Of a DNA stretch of 64,000 nt, positions 10,165 to 23,529 are shown piece after piece. Under the pieces are notes generated by a model. The model was not told the DNA's origin. It did no database searches and saw only the letters and a program-made list of their open reading frames with translations. The translations under genes and the position numbers were made by a program. The DNA comes from Pyricularia pennisetigena (lineage: Eukaryota > Ascomycota > Sordariomycetes > Magnaporthales > Pyriculariaceae), in NCBI RefSeq assembly GCF_004337985.1, contig NC_043741.1, forward strand, positions 1,616,269 through 1,680,268, given 5' to 3'. Within the stretch, counting starts at the first letter, position 1, and every line of letters begins with the position of its first letter.

Positions 10165-13100
10165 CTAAAATGCCTGACCTCGATGAGCCTGAGTACCACG
10201 TCCCATGTTGCCCATGGCTTCTGACCGGCCTCCCGGGGAGTGTCTTCCAGCGGGAGGCGTTGCGTAGCCTCCTGATGAGAGCCCCTGCGCTTGACCTTGA
10301 CGTGGCCAAGGTCGCGAGAAGCTTCCAGGGTTATAATGGGAGGCTGGTGAGCCTTGTACAGGACTATGGAACTGCGGCGATGGTTGAAGCTCAGGTTGAC
10401 CATACACTCCCACATGGCCCATTTCACCACGTGGGATTGACGCGGGGCCACCCCAATGTAAACCAGCTCCAGCAAAGCCTGGTTGAGAAGGTGCACCATA
10501 AGATGCTTGGGATGTGTACTGTAGTTGTTGCTGATGCTGCTGGCGCATCTCACGGTCTTGCCGATTCATGGCCTCGTAGGCCAAAGCTGAACTGACACCT
10601 TGTTTCATCTCTGCCTTTTCTCTTTCCCTCGCCTGAATTACGCCCACGAGACCGCCGGACTGCATCGATCCCTTGTTTGTAGCCATCGAGACTGGGTGGC
10701 CACCACTCCCTCGGGCAAGGTTTTCCTGCTCTCGTGCCGGCATGCGAGTCGGTACATCTCCAGATCCATAGCCAAGGGCTGTAAGGGCGCCTTGGGAGCC
10801 GGGTCTCAGCAGGTCGGCCGAACTTGACCTCGAATGGCCCTCTCTGGGGCGCAGCATATCATAGCTGGACCTCCGCTTGGCCAAGGGCGGGGTTGGGGTG
10901 TTGTTCCGCATGGCATTGATCGTGTTGCTTGAAGGCGAGCGGGAATGTGCGTATAAAGGCTTGGCTGATGCCGCTGCCGCTTTCTGCTGGACGTACTGTT
11001 CCGGGGTGAGTGTACCAGGACGATCTGAGCTACCAGCAATCGCGCTTGGCTGCCATGCCATCTTCCGCAGCGTATCGCTTGAGCCCTGACGATGATGGCC
11101 CTGCCCAGGGCTGGGTGAAAGGCTGGTATTGGGTGAGCGCGCGCGGGACCCATAGACTTCATTGTTAGACAATGGCGTAGGTGTCTTGCTTCGAGGTGTA
11201 CTGGTAGCTGCATAGTTGATGGTGGGTCCAAAGTCGATTTGCGGTATGTCATAACTCTTCTCGACGTTTGTTAGCTGGGCATTATGCTCAGCACCTACAG
11301 TTTTGAGAACACCCATGCGTGGTCGCTCCACAGACTTGATGCTTTCGGCTGATGTGGTACTTGCGTAGTCGTGGCTGCCATCAACGGAGCCCTCGTCATC
11401 ATAGTTGCTGGTTTCGCTAAGCTGTGTGTCTCGACGGGTAACCTGTGCAAGAGCATCATGTGCCCGCTGGGGTAAGGGTTTCCTATGGACAGGCCCAGAC
11501 GATGGGGTGCTGCCTGTTCGAGATTCATATTGGGGATGTGAACTATGGGACTCCATCTCTTGACCTGACGGCGGCAACATTGCCTGGTTCAGTGGTGACT
11601 TATGCAGCTGGGAACCGGGGTCCCGCGGCGTTGCCGGGCCCGAAGGCTGCCCAGAAGGGGTAGGGGTAGACCTGTCACTCGATTGATTTATAGCTTCACG
11701 AGATCCGTTAGAATTAGCTGTGATCCCTAGAGAGTTGACGTGTGCATGTACCGCTTGGCTTCTTGGGTCCCCTTGTACAGGTCGTGACCCCGAGCTAGAC
11801 TCGCTGCTCGTTCTTCCGAATTCATCCTTATAGGACTCGGGCTTGACGCCACCAGCATTGGCAAGCTGTGCCAGAGTTGTGCTTGATAGACGGCTGTTGG
11901 CTCTGCGAAGCTCGGGTGAGTGATAGGGCTTTCCTGCTGGTCGCGACGATGGGGCGTGCGAGAATGCCGGCGGAGGCTGAACAGGCTCCGGCGTCTGCAT
12001 GCGCTCCATATTTCCAAAGTCTCGAGGCGGTGGATTCGAAGGAAGCTCATCTTCCGAGCTGAGGCGCTCCGGCGTAGAAGCCAAGTCGTTCACGAAGCCA
12101 CGTGTCTGCGTTCCTCCATTCATGGGCGAAGGAGACGCTGCGGAAGCAGGGCTGTCGAAGCCTGGCGTGTGGCGAAACGGCATCTGTCTGTCAAACTGTG
12201 TCTCTAAGCGTGTATCAGAACCATTGCGGCTGTGGCCCTTATTGGTCGGAGGCGACGGGACACGTTGTCTCTCTGCCGCCGGCGGCGCAGAATCGTTACG
12301 ATGACTGGGCCTTTCCGACACCGTCATGGACCGCGATGTTCGCCTCGTATCCGACTCGTCAGCAAAATTAACCCGAGGTCTTGTCTGACCGACACTCGAC
12401 CCGGGCCCGATGCTAAGCCTGGCACTTCGACGACTTGCACTGCGGCTATGTCCATTCGCCTTGAAATCTTCGTCCATGGCAGTCATTCTTGCAGCGGTGA
12501 GCTCCTTCAGACGCCGTCTCCATTCCTTCTCTGACCAGGAACCGCTGCCATCCGAAAGTATCAGGCTCGTGACATCTAGGATCTCCAAATACCCGTACTT
12601 TTTGTGTTTGGGCATGCCAAACATGAGGGATCGCTGGTCTAGAACGCTTGCGATAAGGCGTCCCGGTCGGCCGTAGAGACCAAATGTGTCCCATGTTGGG
12701 AAAAGATACCTCAGGAGCATCTCGAAGCCACTAACAGCGGGATGCGATTCAGGCATTATGAAAACGAAGCCTTCCGTAGATGATGGCGGTTCGGAGTGAA
12801 TGGTGATGTTGCCCTCGATCTTGAGAAGGGTCGAGGCATCGATAAGGGATTTGGCCTGTGGGTAGATTGCATATGCAGCATATGCCTCCGATATCGAGGC
12901 GATCGGTTTCGCCTTCTTCTGCTTCTTCCCATCCTTTCTAGTGTCATAGAACTTAATGTCTCCCTTCAAAACAGGAACGGGTGATCGATCGTATGGCGAA
13001 CGCTTCTTCAGTTCCTTCTGTTGTTTCTGATATTCCTTCTCATCCGGCGGTGTGATTACACACCAGCATCTCCTCCAGGGCACACCAGCTCCAAAACGAA

Positions 13101-14385
13101 CACGGACCCAGTCTTCAGTCTTGAGCCTAGACCGCTCCATCACAACGCCTATGTTGTTCAAGGTCTTGCCCTTGCCAGCTATCAGCGCACCAGTATATGC
13201 CTCCTGAAGCGTCGTGTGCTCAAACATGGCGAGACGGATGCCGGCAGTCCATTGAATCAGAGAATGGTGCGAGTTAAAGTGCAAGAGGTAACGGTTGCGA
13301 CCTGCAGTCGATATGCTCAGAATGTTCTGGAGGGGTTGTTCATCGTTGGACCTGGTGGGTAGAGACTCAATCTATAACATTTATTGTCAACAACTCCGCC
13401 CGCTTCCGGAGCCAATAAATCCTGCATGCTTACCATCTTGATCGAAGCGTCTGTTAAGTTGATAAACTTTGGAAGAACTTCTCCGTGTTCACCCGCAGCA
13501 TCTAGCTCCGCGGCATCCCAGAGAGAGAGGACGGTGCCCACGAGCTGTGCAAAGCACTCGGTCCATGTTCGATCGGGGTTCGGTCGGCCCTCTGCGAAAA
13601 CAAATTAGCAACCCAAAGCTTGGGGTTTTCAAGCTCGGGAACAACGTACGAGAATTTTGATCGTCCAGCTTGAGGAAGTATCCCTCCTGATATAACTTGT
13701 TCGAATGATTGTTGAGGAAGGTAAAGATTGGTTGCAATTCGGGAATTGTATCCTCGTTGACATCCATGATTGGCGGCGTATACGTTTGCACCATAGAAAG
13801 AGGCCTGGAATTTGCTCTTTGCCTCCCTGTGCGTGGGCTCGAGTCTGGGGGTGAGTCACCGTTCAGGGACGCGGCCACAGGCGAGGCAGTAAAATCGGGT
13901 CGAGTCGGCGACGATGGGGTTGGCGAGAACACAGAGTTTGTGGTTTCGTGACTGTGGCCGAGTGAGGTCTGCAGAGGTGGAAACGGGGTTGTGCCGTTGC
14001 TCCTTGGAGGCGAGTTGGAAGTAGGTGTCGGGGTTCGGCTGTTGTGGTCCCTACCCGCAGCAGAGAACTGGGACACAAAAGAAAGAACTGTCGAGACGGA
14101 AATAAAAATCCCGTGGTCAGCTCATGCATGGGGCCGGACGGAGTAAAGTGGGATGTATCGGCATGCCAGGGGATCGGTATATAAGTTATTTGGAGTGTTG
14201 CCGATCTGGCGGAGGGGCTCGACGTAATAGCGCTTGAATTTTAAGGGATGGTCTTGCTTTGCGGCAAATGAGGTGCGGAGGCATGGCTTCGTATGCCTAA
14301 ACGTAGATAGATGGGCGGACAGGCATGTATGAAGTAAGGGCTGGGGGACAGCTAAAATTGAGGTCTTACCTCTGTTCCGGGCCAT
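10165..14385 (-). CDS. CAF120: CAF120/SKG3-like PH-domain protein (CCR4-NOT associated)
   Basis: Large protein of the Caf120/Skg3 type; in yeast Caf120 associates with CCR4-NOT. Four exons: 14385-14370, 14087-13650, 13591-13434, 13371-10165; 1272 residues. Exon 1 encodes only MARNR plus one base, and the 282-nt first intron has a GAGCTGACC branch site. The PH-like part runs from about residue 120 (YQEGYFLKLDDQNSQG) through TWTECFAQLVGTVLSLWDAAEL and NRYLLHFNSHHSLIQW to LAMFEHTTLQEAY. A second module with PWRRCWCVI, GDIKFYD and EGFVFIMPESHPA ends with the conserved WDTFGLYGRPGRL near residue 420. The remaining ~800 residues are disordered, Ser/Pro/Gln-rich, with a short conserved block GGLVGVIQAREREKAEMKQG about 190 residues from the end. 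The assignment to Caf120 rather than another fungal PH protein rests on this architecture. Confidence 0.82.
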
Positions 14386-14598
14386 GGCTGCGAAATTGCC
14401 CCTGATGGTGATTTACGTTCTTTGTGGCTCCCTCTTCGTGTGTCCAGCTGGTCTCAGCTTCTCTGATGGTCTTTGTTATCCTGGGTCCAGGTCCAGTCCC
14501 AGTTCCCAGTCCACCGAATTGCTTTGTGCAACCCCCCGACCGACCTACAGGCCGGCCTATGAAAGCTGAGCCGAGCTGGTTAGTAGCGTAGCTTTTTT

Positions 14599-14618
14599 TG
14601 TGTGTGTGTGTGTGTGTG
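14599..14618. repeat. (TG)10 microsatellite
   Basis: Ten TG units, about 215 bp upstream of the CAF120-like start on the opposite strand. Confidence 0.9.
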
Positions 14619-15330
14619 GTTTGTTTTCTTGACAAAGGTGCGGGCACCAGCTAGTCCAGTCGATTCAGTACAGTTTGGACGGATCTTTTTGTTAGTTTGT
14701 CCGGCAAGTCAGTCCGTAGCTGGGCGGCGGCGGGAAACCGGGAATTTATTTGGGAAAAAGTTCGTGGTGTAGTCAGTAGTCTCAGGTCGCCATGTGAAAC
14801 TGCCATGAGCTGGTTCGAGGGTTGCAATAGGAACAGAATACGACAGCGACAGCGACGGGAGAGCAGGGACACTTTACTGGATCCGCCAGAAAATCAGCCA
14901 GGGGACGCGAGGAGCAGGAGGGTTAAAAAGCCTCGCGCATGTCGTAGCCTAGTGGCTCGTCAAACAACCCGATGTGGGCGGGTCGCAGCTTCTCGAGAAC
15001 TGACTGAACAAGCGCCGTCCGGTCACACTGGCTGGCACCAAGTGGAGGATGGATGCATCTTCCACTTTTGTAATGGTAGCGCGGGCTCTACATGCTATCT
15101 ATCGGTCTTTTACATCGTCCCATCCCAGACCTGCACAACCCTGTCAGGCCCCAAGATGGCGCTCACGGAAACGCCCAGTTGGGGTGGTTGGTTTAACCTC
15201 AGGGATAAATCTACGTGTCTAGGTGTAGGTATGGTATGCATTCGTTGTACGTTGGATTTTCTTTTCTTCTTCTTTTTGTCATGTACCTAATCATTTTTAT
15301 TCCCGCTTGCTCACGGGTACAGTCGCCTGT

Positions 15331-15350
15331 CTAGGTACCTACCTACCTAC
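15331..15350. repeat. CTACCTA tandem repeat
   Basis: Tandem TACC/CTAC units, the reverse complement of the AGGT repeat at 4103-4122. Confidence 0.8.
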
Positions 15351-18300
15351 GCTAGTTGTCCATCCGACGCTTACCACTTGTCTTGTTACCACGAGGGAGC
15401 AAAAGTCACGATGTACCATCATCCACTCACCTTCCAAGGTTATTCCGGATAGGGCGGGATGACAGCGGTGTTGTAATCAAGTTGCATGAGGTGGGCGGAG
15501 CTACTGTGCTCCCTGGCTAGAGCTGGCGCATGCAATATTGGCAGCCAAGCCCTGGCGGATGGACTCGTCTCTGTCATGATGAACATGATGATGATAATGA
15601 TCCAGCCATCTTACTTGTAGGTACCGAGACTAAAGAGCTTGGATAAAGTTGGGCTTTGCTGCCACGCCAAAAGCAATCAAGTCTAGGTGAGTGTCCACCA
15701 GTGAATAGTTGATGACCTCACCGACCGAGCTCGGATCTTAAGTCTTGGAGGAGGCGCGCGACTACCGTCAGGGAGTGTTCTAGATTACATCACAGCAGAC
15801 CGCCCACTACCACTCACTTCAGGAATTTGTGGCTGGGCAAACTGGGGTTTGTATTATTGGACCCTGGATCCATCGAACTAGAGCGAATGAATAATGGTCC
15901 GGTAGTCGCAGAAGCAAACTCGCTCCAGTGTAGGCAGATGCGGTGTTTGTTATCTTTGTTCAATTGGAATTGGAACGTGGTATTGTACCTCCAACCATTT
16001 TATTACGTGCATGCTAGGTAATATCCTGGATAGGCAAAATAACCTAGTATTCATAAATTGCCATGCCTGCAGTAGGTTAGGTAGAAAAATAGAACACGGT
16101 CGTGGGTGGGAAGGTGTTCGCCGTGTGCTTGGGTGTTGCTGGCTGCAATTGTTTGTTCCATCCCAATCTGGGTTAGACGCGCTCCAGATTCCTTGATTGC
16201 ACCGCAGTTATTGGGAAAAAATCATCATGTCTTCCCCCACATCAAACTTTAATGCGAGCCAAGTGCTTTGTAACGACTGACCTTATGTTAGTTATTTGGG
16301 CCAATACAAAAATTTATACAGTAGCCGCAACCTTAACACCTACACTGCAGGAGCAGCAGCAGGCATGACTGTGCAGAGAGATTCGCCAGCATCCCGGTCC
16401 TGCTACTGCTATGGGTCGCTGATGGACGCACAGAACTAGGATTCAAAACCGTAGCAAATCAAATAAATCCGTTCCCCCAGCCTTGTGCAGCCTGGCGCTT
16501 ATATTCGAGCTGTCAAACACCTATCGCTTGCTTTCAAAGCACGAACGGATCGCACTTCACTCCAGATGATCATTGGCAAATGATCCAAATCAATCGATCG
16601 ATCGTGAATCGTTAGGAAGCCCAGCCGCCCAACACGTACTACTTTACCAAGGCTACGTAGCTAGTTTGTCCAGTTACTAATAATTTACTGAGCATTACTC
16701 AAATTATACCACGGCAGATGGGGTTTTCAAATCGAGCTCCCCGAGAGCCCTGTTCAATTCCCCACATGGGGGCCCTTGCGCAACTTTACGAAGTCTTTCG
16801 TAACAACCTCTAACAAACCTTCGTGTTCTCTTGGCCAAGCCTGCATAGTTCGTTTGTCGTTCCAATGCTTTGCTGGCCGTCGAAAGGCAGCTCCTCCCGC
16901 CCCACCATGCGTGACCTGAACGAGCGAGCTAGTGACAGTTGATTGGGAAAAGACACCTCCTGAGCTCGAACGCGCGGCTCAGAGGCTTGCGGTCTTGGCA
17001 AGTTATCAGTGAGGGGATCAGTACCACGGCAGTTCCGAAGGTTCCGGTAGCGTAGAGCAATCGGCAGGCTGCTGTTCTCTCTCTATTTTTTCTCCCTCTG
17101 TTTTTGTGCCTTACAACTAACGTTCCGTTGGCTGTCAGCCTCTGGCGTCATCCGAGCAAAAAAGTCAAGTCAGTTGCTGGTGGCCGTTTGTCCTGCACTT
17201 AATGCAATTAAGCAAGCCAAAGGTCCGTCCCCTCTTCATCTGATCGCTCCTGCACAAAACTGTAAACCTTCTTTGACCTGAAGTGAATGAAGCTTGGCGT
17301 TATGCAACAAGAAAATATATGCTCTGGTACATCTACATCTACCTCTACTTGGGTACAGATATGAGACGTATATTACCCTAGGTAAGGCTGGTACAAAACC
17401 AATTGATCACTACAGTATATGTTTCGTGAATTAAAAATGTTCAACGTTTAGGACCAACCAGATCGTTGCTGAAAATGCCGAAAGATGCCAACCAATGCTA
17501 CCTGGGGTACTCCGTACCTTGCCCAAGGAAACGGATCGCATACAGCTTCCCCGTGGACTGCAGGTCTAGGTCTAGAACAGGAAACATAAATTTACGGGAT
17601 CGACGTGTTCTTACGTGACACCGCATTCGGGATCTGACCGTGCGTCCCCTCCGATAACTGGCTGGTTGCTACCTTACCATAATATGCCGGAAGAATCAAA
17701 TACATTCCTGCACTTTGGTACTCCGTGAGTCCGTGGAATTTAAAAAAAAATTAGTGTTAATTAGAGCAGGAGGTGTCATCCCACCATCTTGGGTAAGGTA
17801 CGGGTCCTTGGGGTCCTACTGTGCATCCATCTATTGCACGTAGTCGCACATCCCATCATGATCATGGTGCACGCTTGGGCAGAAGCATGTGCCTGATCGG
17901 TTGGCAGGTGTATCAAATCAATTATTCCGTAGTTCACGGGTTTCTGTCGCGCGACTTCAGATATTACTAGCGTTGTGACAACAGTCTTCGGTAAGACTGA
18001 CCGACTTCGCTTTAGGTCTCTTTTTTTTTTCTTCCCGAATCGCCAGCCCAATCAGCAACCAACCTATCTTTTGACTCTCTCACCACACATTGCTCATTCG
18101 CGTCTTTTTTATTATTATTTTTCGCTTCCTGTACCTTAATTCCCCATGATTTCCGTGTTTGCACGGGGTGCATTTGACGCAGGCGCGTAACGGGCCTCGA
18201 TAGGTCATTCTAAGTGGCCAGAGAGGGTGCCTTCTTTATGGGTCACATGTTTGCTGCCCCTTTCTTTCATCATAGATTGATTGACTGGATTCAATGTCAC

Positions 18301-19140
18301 CTCGACGGACGGGAGGATTCGCCTCGAAAAGACGGGCCTTGCACGGTGTATGCAGGAAAAGCAATGTCGAGGATGCGGTTTTGCTTGGGGTTGATTGATC
18401 GGTACGCCCTCCACGGTTCTCTGCCTATTGACCAGCAAAAACTACTGGTGAATCCCTCTTGGTCTGTGATGTCGCCATCTTCTTCCGGGTGATCGTTTGG
18501 GTGTCGCACGCATGTTAATCTTCCTTTTGTCACTATCTTTTTTTTTGAACCCTCCCTCTCTTGCACCTAGAATGAGGCACCTATTGTAAACAGCGCCTTC
18601 TTTACTCTGACGTTTGATTGTTTCTTCAAGCCACTCCGCCAAGTCAGGAAGCCAGCCAAAATTCCCCGCCTCTTTACGGTACTGGTTCTTTGCCCGCATC
18701 TGCTGTACCTGGTTGCCTCACCCTTGGTGGCCCCTCGTCTCTCGGTTGCCCCACCAATCCGATCCCTATGTGGACAAAACATCTGAGCCGCATCAACTTT
18801 TGGAGCCCGTATTGATCCATCGCGTCGCTGCAGACGCCCTCATTTTTGTCCGTGTGGATTTGCAGGAGGCGATGCTTTGCTGCCTAGAAACTCCTTGGTC
18901 CTTTCTTTAAGTGCATTTAAAAAGCTTGCCGTCTCTCGGAGCTTTGTTTTCTGGAACTAAGGCCAGTCCTAGTCTCTTCCAGGCTAGACTGGATAGTGAC
19001 GACAAGGTCACTATTCAGATCTGAACCTGGATACCATCGCCTACCTAGGCCAAACCCTGCTCTTTGATTCAGAAGCCGTCAGCAACGAAACCTCAACGAG
19101 GGCCTCGCCGTTGCCTTTTGCGGTTGCATAGCCGCCTCCG

Positions 19141-22100
19141 ATGGACTACGATGAAGACTCCCAACCCACGCAAGGTGTGTTTGTAATCGTCAGACCGGGC
19201 CGCTGCCTTGCCCTCCCGCCCATCTTTGCTCATGAAGCTAACCGCAGCGTCGACTGCCGCTGTAGCTACCCAAACATTGGTCGACCCGAGACGCTTAGGC
19301 AAGCAGAATTCGGGCTTTTCCGATGAGGAGATTGCCGACATCATATGCATTCTCTACCCCAAATCCGAAAATGCCCGCCGGGCAGTGGTCGCACTCGAAC
19401 GAGACAAGTCGAAGCACCTGGTGTCTAGACCAACCGACAGCTCATCGAACGTAGACTACCTGTTCGATGACGATCCGGCTCAGTTCGGCCTCGCGACAGC
19501 CGTCTCAGGCAGCCACGTTATTGCCTTGAGGTTGTCGGCCACCACTAAAGACCCCGCGCAGGGCTTCACATTCGGCCGTCATCCTGGGCGATGCGATATA
19601 TGCTTGACGCACGACCCGCACAAGCGCCTGAGCAACATTCATTTCCGCATCTTCCTCAACGAGTATGGCGTGCTTATGCTTGAGGATACGTCCACCAACG
19701 GTACCGTCGTAGACGAGGTTCTGCTTAAGAAGTCCAAACCCGAACGATGCGAAACCAAACGGACGCTAAGCAACGGTACTCAGATCAAGGTGCTTTTGCA
19801 TAACAATGCCAATGACCTCGTTTTCCTCGTCCAAGTACCCAGGCGCGAAGGGCAGCACGAGGTTAATTTCAGGCGTAACATCTTGATCCACAAACAAAGA
19901 GTGCAGGCTCTGGCAGAGGAAGAAGCTGCAACAATGGTCCCTGGGCCAGCGGGAGGACCTGTGAGTTAAGTCCCTTTCTGTCACATACGGCGCGCCGTGT
20001 AGCGTTGGAGCCGAGAAATTTGCTGATGCAAAACTTCATTTGAACATAGCCCGTCTTGTTTCCGAGAGAGCCCTCGGGCACTGATAAAAGACCACGGCGG
20101 CATCTGCAGCACGATGCAACCATTGACTCGGATGAGAGGCTACCGCGGGAATGGACTGGCTCAGATCGATACAACCGCGTGGGTCAGATAGGCAAGGGCG
20201 CCTTCGCTACTGTGCACAAGGTCACGTCCAAGTACGATGGGAGGCCATATGCCGCAAAAGAGCTGGACAAGCGTCGCTTCATGAAAGACGGTGTACTGGA
20301 TCAGAAAGTTGAGAATGAAATGAAAATCATGAGGAGCGTGACACATGTAAGTCAACCAAGTTTAGAGCTTTTGCCGGATGAAACTGTTGGTCGTCTCACC
20401 AGCAAGCGATGCCGTGCTAACTCGACTGCCATGTACAGCCGAACATAGTCCGCTACGTTGATCACCTGGAATGGGAAAATCGACTGCTAATTATCATCAT
20501 GGAGTATATACCCCTGGGAGACCTTGGTGGCCATGTGCAACGGTACGGTCCACTCACCGAGCGCTTAGCGATAGCAACCGCGAAGCAGCTGTCGAGCGCC
20601 TTGGGCTACCTTCACAGCCACAACATAACACACCGAGACGTCAAGCCAGACAACATCCTGATACATTCGAGAGAAAACGACACCTTCACGGTCAAACTGA
20701 CAGACTTTGGGCTGTCCAAAATGGTCGACAACGAGCAGACCTTTTTGCGGACTTTCTGCGGTACTCTCTTGTACTGCGCCCCTGAAGTGTATTCGGAGTA
20801 TCTGGACTATGACGAATACGGAATACGGCGACCTCACCAGAGACGGCAGCATATTGGGCAACGATACGACCACGCAGTGGACTTGTATTCTCTGGGCGGT
20901 GTTCTGTACTACAGCCTGACAGGAAAGCCGCCGTTTCCCGCGGATAACGGTGCGGGTTACGCGGCTTTGCTCAATGCCATCATGACACAGCCTCTCAACA
21001 TTGCACCATTAGAAGCCGTGCGCTTGTCGCATCAAGGCATCAATTGTTTGCAGTGGATGCTATGGCGGCGACCCGAGCAGAGGGCAACTGTGCAACAAGT
21101 GGAAAATCACGAGTGGCTTGGCGGCACCCTCATGGGGTTTTCTCAACATAGCGTTAACACATCGGAGGAGCTTGGGCAGAAGGCATCCCAACTCAGCCTG
21201 GTAGACAACCATCAGAGGTCGGACCCTCTTAGCGACGACGAGTTCATGGACGAGGACGACGAAGTGATGGAAATCGACAGGGGCTCGAGCCGAACGTGGT
21301 CGGAGAATGCTAGTGAAAACCGCACTTTTGGTCGACAAGCCCCTCGCTTGTTTGGGGAGGTCAGTGTCTCGGCTATTGGCTCGTCCGGTGTGATTCCAGA
21401 GAACAGGCTAAATCTCTCGCTCGGTCAAGCCATCAACATGGAGGATTCCGATGTGATTAGAGATAGTTTCTCGTCCGCCTTGACTGGAAACCATGTTGAG
21501 GATGGAGCTGAATCTCAAGCCGACGTAGCGGTGCAGACAGTGAACCAAGCGGCTTTGGAAGCAAAGACTGCTGTCGACTGTTTCGTGGCCGATAGCCAGG
21601 CGTCTGAAAACAGTGCAGATTATGATGCGTCCCGGGAAGACATCCAACCTGGCAGAACCGGGCACGATTTGGCTAGTAGCAAACGCCTACTGCCCTTTGA
21701 TACGAGTGATGAAAACCCCGGGAAAGCGAAACCCTCGTTCAAGAGGATCAAATCAGACACTGCCTCGGACGAGGCGCTGATTGCATCGGTTCCCCCACTT
21801 GCATTCCTCGCCTCGGGAAGGCAAATCAACAACCCTGTCCCGAAGTCAACGTTTTGGGCGGCTAATGACAGAACAACGTGGCACCTCGACTACCCCGAGA
21901 TGACGCAGTTGCAGCATGACGCCTTTGTGCATGCGTCAAAATCTAGAGGCGAGGACTTTGGCCCGGAAAGCTCCCTCTGGAAGCTGGCAATGGAGTTCTT
22001 TCCTCCTAGTTCAGGGAACAGTCCCGCCTCAGGTGCACGGAATATGGGTCCCGACGGGCTCGGTGGTCGACCGGATGAAGACTCGAGTCCGATAACAGAA

Positions 22101-22883
22101 AGTTCCCACTCAAAGGGCAACACCCGTGGCATATCCGGGCTGGTTGTTCCAGTCACTGACAAGCGGCTGGCGGCTACTTTTGAATCGGCCGCCGGATCTC
22201 TCGTGGAGAACATTTCTGTGCCTGTGGAGGAGACCTTCGTGTCGTTTGGCCGCGCCGATGAGAATACCAATGTCTATGGCTTCAAGAAGGAAGTCAAGGT
22301 GCCTAAGTACGCATTCAAGCTGATACTCTGGAGGCCTGGTTTCGATCCCTCGCGCAACTTCAGGCCATGGACCTGCGTTCGGGATGCCGACAAGGCGCAT
22401 TTTTACATTGCGACAAAAGCCACTAACGGGATTCGTGTCAACGACTTTGTCATCCCGTCGCATGATCACCGGAACCCGACGACTGCATGCCGTCACTGGG
22501 CTCGTCTACACAACGGCGACACTGTCACTATCTGGGGTGACGACCAGCAGCAAGCCAAGCTCCGGTTCAGGTGCTTCCTTACTGCTTCGCAAGAGCCGCG
22601 TGCTCAAGATGATTGGCCGGCCGCCTTGGTTTCTGAGAGCGATGCCGCCAAGCTTGATGAGGCCTGCACCAAAGCCGAGCGTCGATATCCAAAATTCATG
22701 GAAATCGACCTTCTTCATTCAGCAGAGCGCCAGGACCAGCAGCGGCGGGAGCTCAACGTCGAGGCGGAACGTAAGAGATCAGAAATATTTTATCAGCACA
22801 GGGAGGAGGTTTTGAAAGCGTTTACCCAAGTCAGGAGGGAGACGACCCAATCTTCAGATTCATGGGGCTTGGCCCACGCGTAA
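19141..22883 (+). CDS. RAD53: RAD53/CHK2-type checkpoint kinase with two FHA domains
   Basis: Effector Ser/Thr kinase of the DNA damage and replication checkpoint, normally activated by ATR/ATM-type kinases. Four exons: 19141-19174, 19266-19960, 20050-20346, 20439-22883; 1156 residues. The N-terminus has an SQ/TQ cluster (SQ7, TQ10, TQ13) that is completed only by splicing exon 1 to exon 2; intron 1 has an AGCTAACCG branch site. FHA1 spans about 95-200 with GFTFGRHPG, SNIHFRI and TSTNGT. Kinase domain from about 284: IGKGAFATV glycine loop, Lys313, HRDVKPDN (Asp409), DFG at 431-433, and an activation loop TFLRTFCGTLLYCAPEV that matches the Rad53 type. FHA2 lies at about 940-1065 but lacks the usual Ser and His. 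A disordered, acidic linker joins kinase and FHA2. The C-terminus is a charged helix. It is most likely the MUS-59/Rad53 orthologue. Confidence 0.88.
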
Positions 22884-23480
22884 CACCCTTTGGCAGGTAC
22901 TAGTCGCTGGGGCCTACGTTGGCACAAAGAGCCCGCGATAGTATAATCACACTTGATCTAAGCCGAGCATGAGAGTCTTACCGATGCCAAAGTAATGAGT
23001 CTAACGTGGGGTTCAGTATTGTCTCGATATCTTGAATGACTCGGTTTTTGTCTTGTCATCGAGAACATCAAAGAGAATGGCTGTACACGATTTTTAAGTC
23101 TCAACTCCGCAGATTCTTCACCCGTGATATTTAAGCCTATACTTGGCCCAACTTTTGTTTGATTTGGAACAACGTGCTATAGGTTGGACTTTTATCCTGA
23201 TCATCTGTATCAGTGGGTTTTGTTAGGAGTTCATGCCAGGATGGCTGGAAGATGGAGTTATTGGCAGCACGATATACCTTTTGCAAATCATCTTTCAGCA
23301 CGAGATGGCTTAATGTTTTGTATTTCTTTCCTGGACATAGCCCGACGGTGGATTTGGAACACGATTGTGGCTACTCTCAAAACCAACTCTAGACTAGTAT
23401 TACCCAGCGGCATCATGCTCTGGACTGAAAGCATACATTGCCCCATCACCATCCGAGGTCGTGATCTGATCTACTCTATG

Positions 23481-23529
<49 letters not shown>

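Larger units (their letters stand above)
14386..19140. other. 4.75 kb divergent intergenic region (CAF120 / RAD53)
   Basis: No gene is supported between the two divergent starts. The stretch contains (TG)10 at 14599-14618, a CTACCTA repeat at 15331-15350 and GATC-rich sequence near 16565-16610. A 197-codon frame at 14697-15290 begins at TTG and has no recognisable content. The region must hold both promoters; CT-rich sequence before 19141 fits a fungal transcription start region. Confidence 0.6.

Noticed and set aside
14697..15290. 197-codon open frame upstream of the CAF120-like gene
   Set aside because: It begins at TTG, has no domain-like content and lies in promoter sequence.
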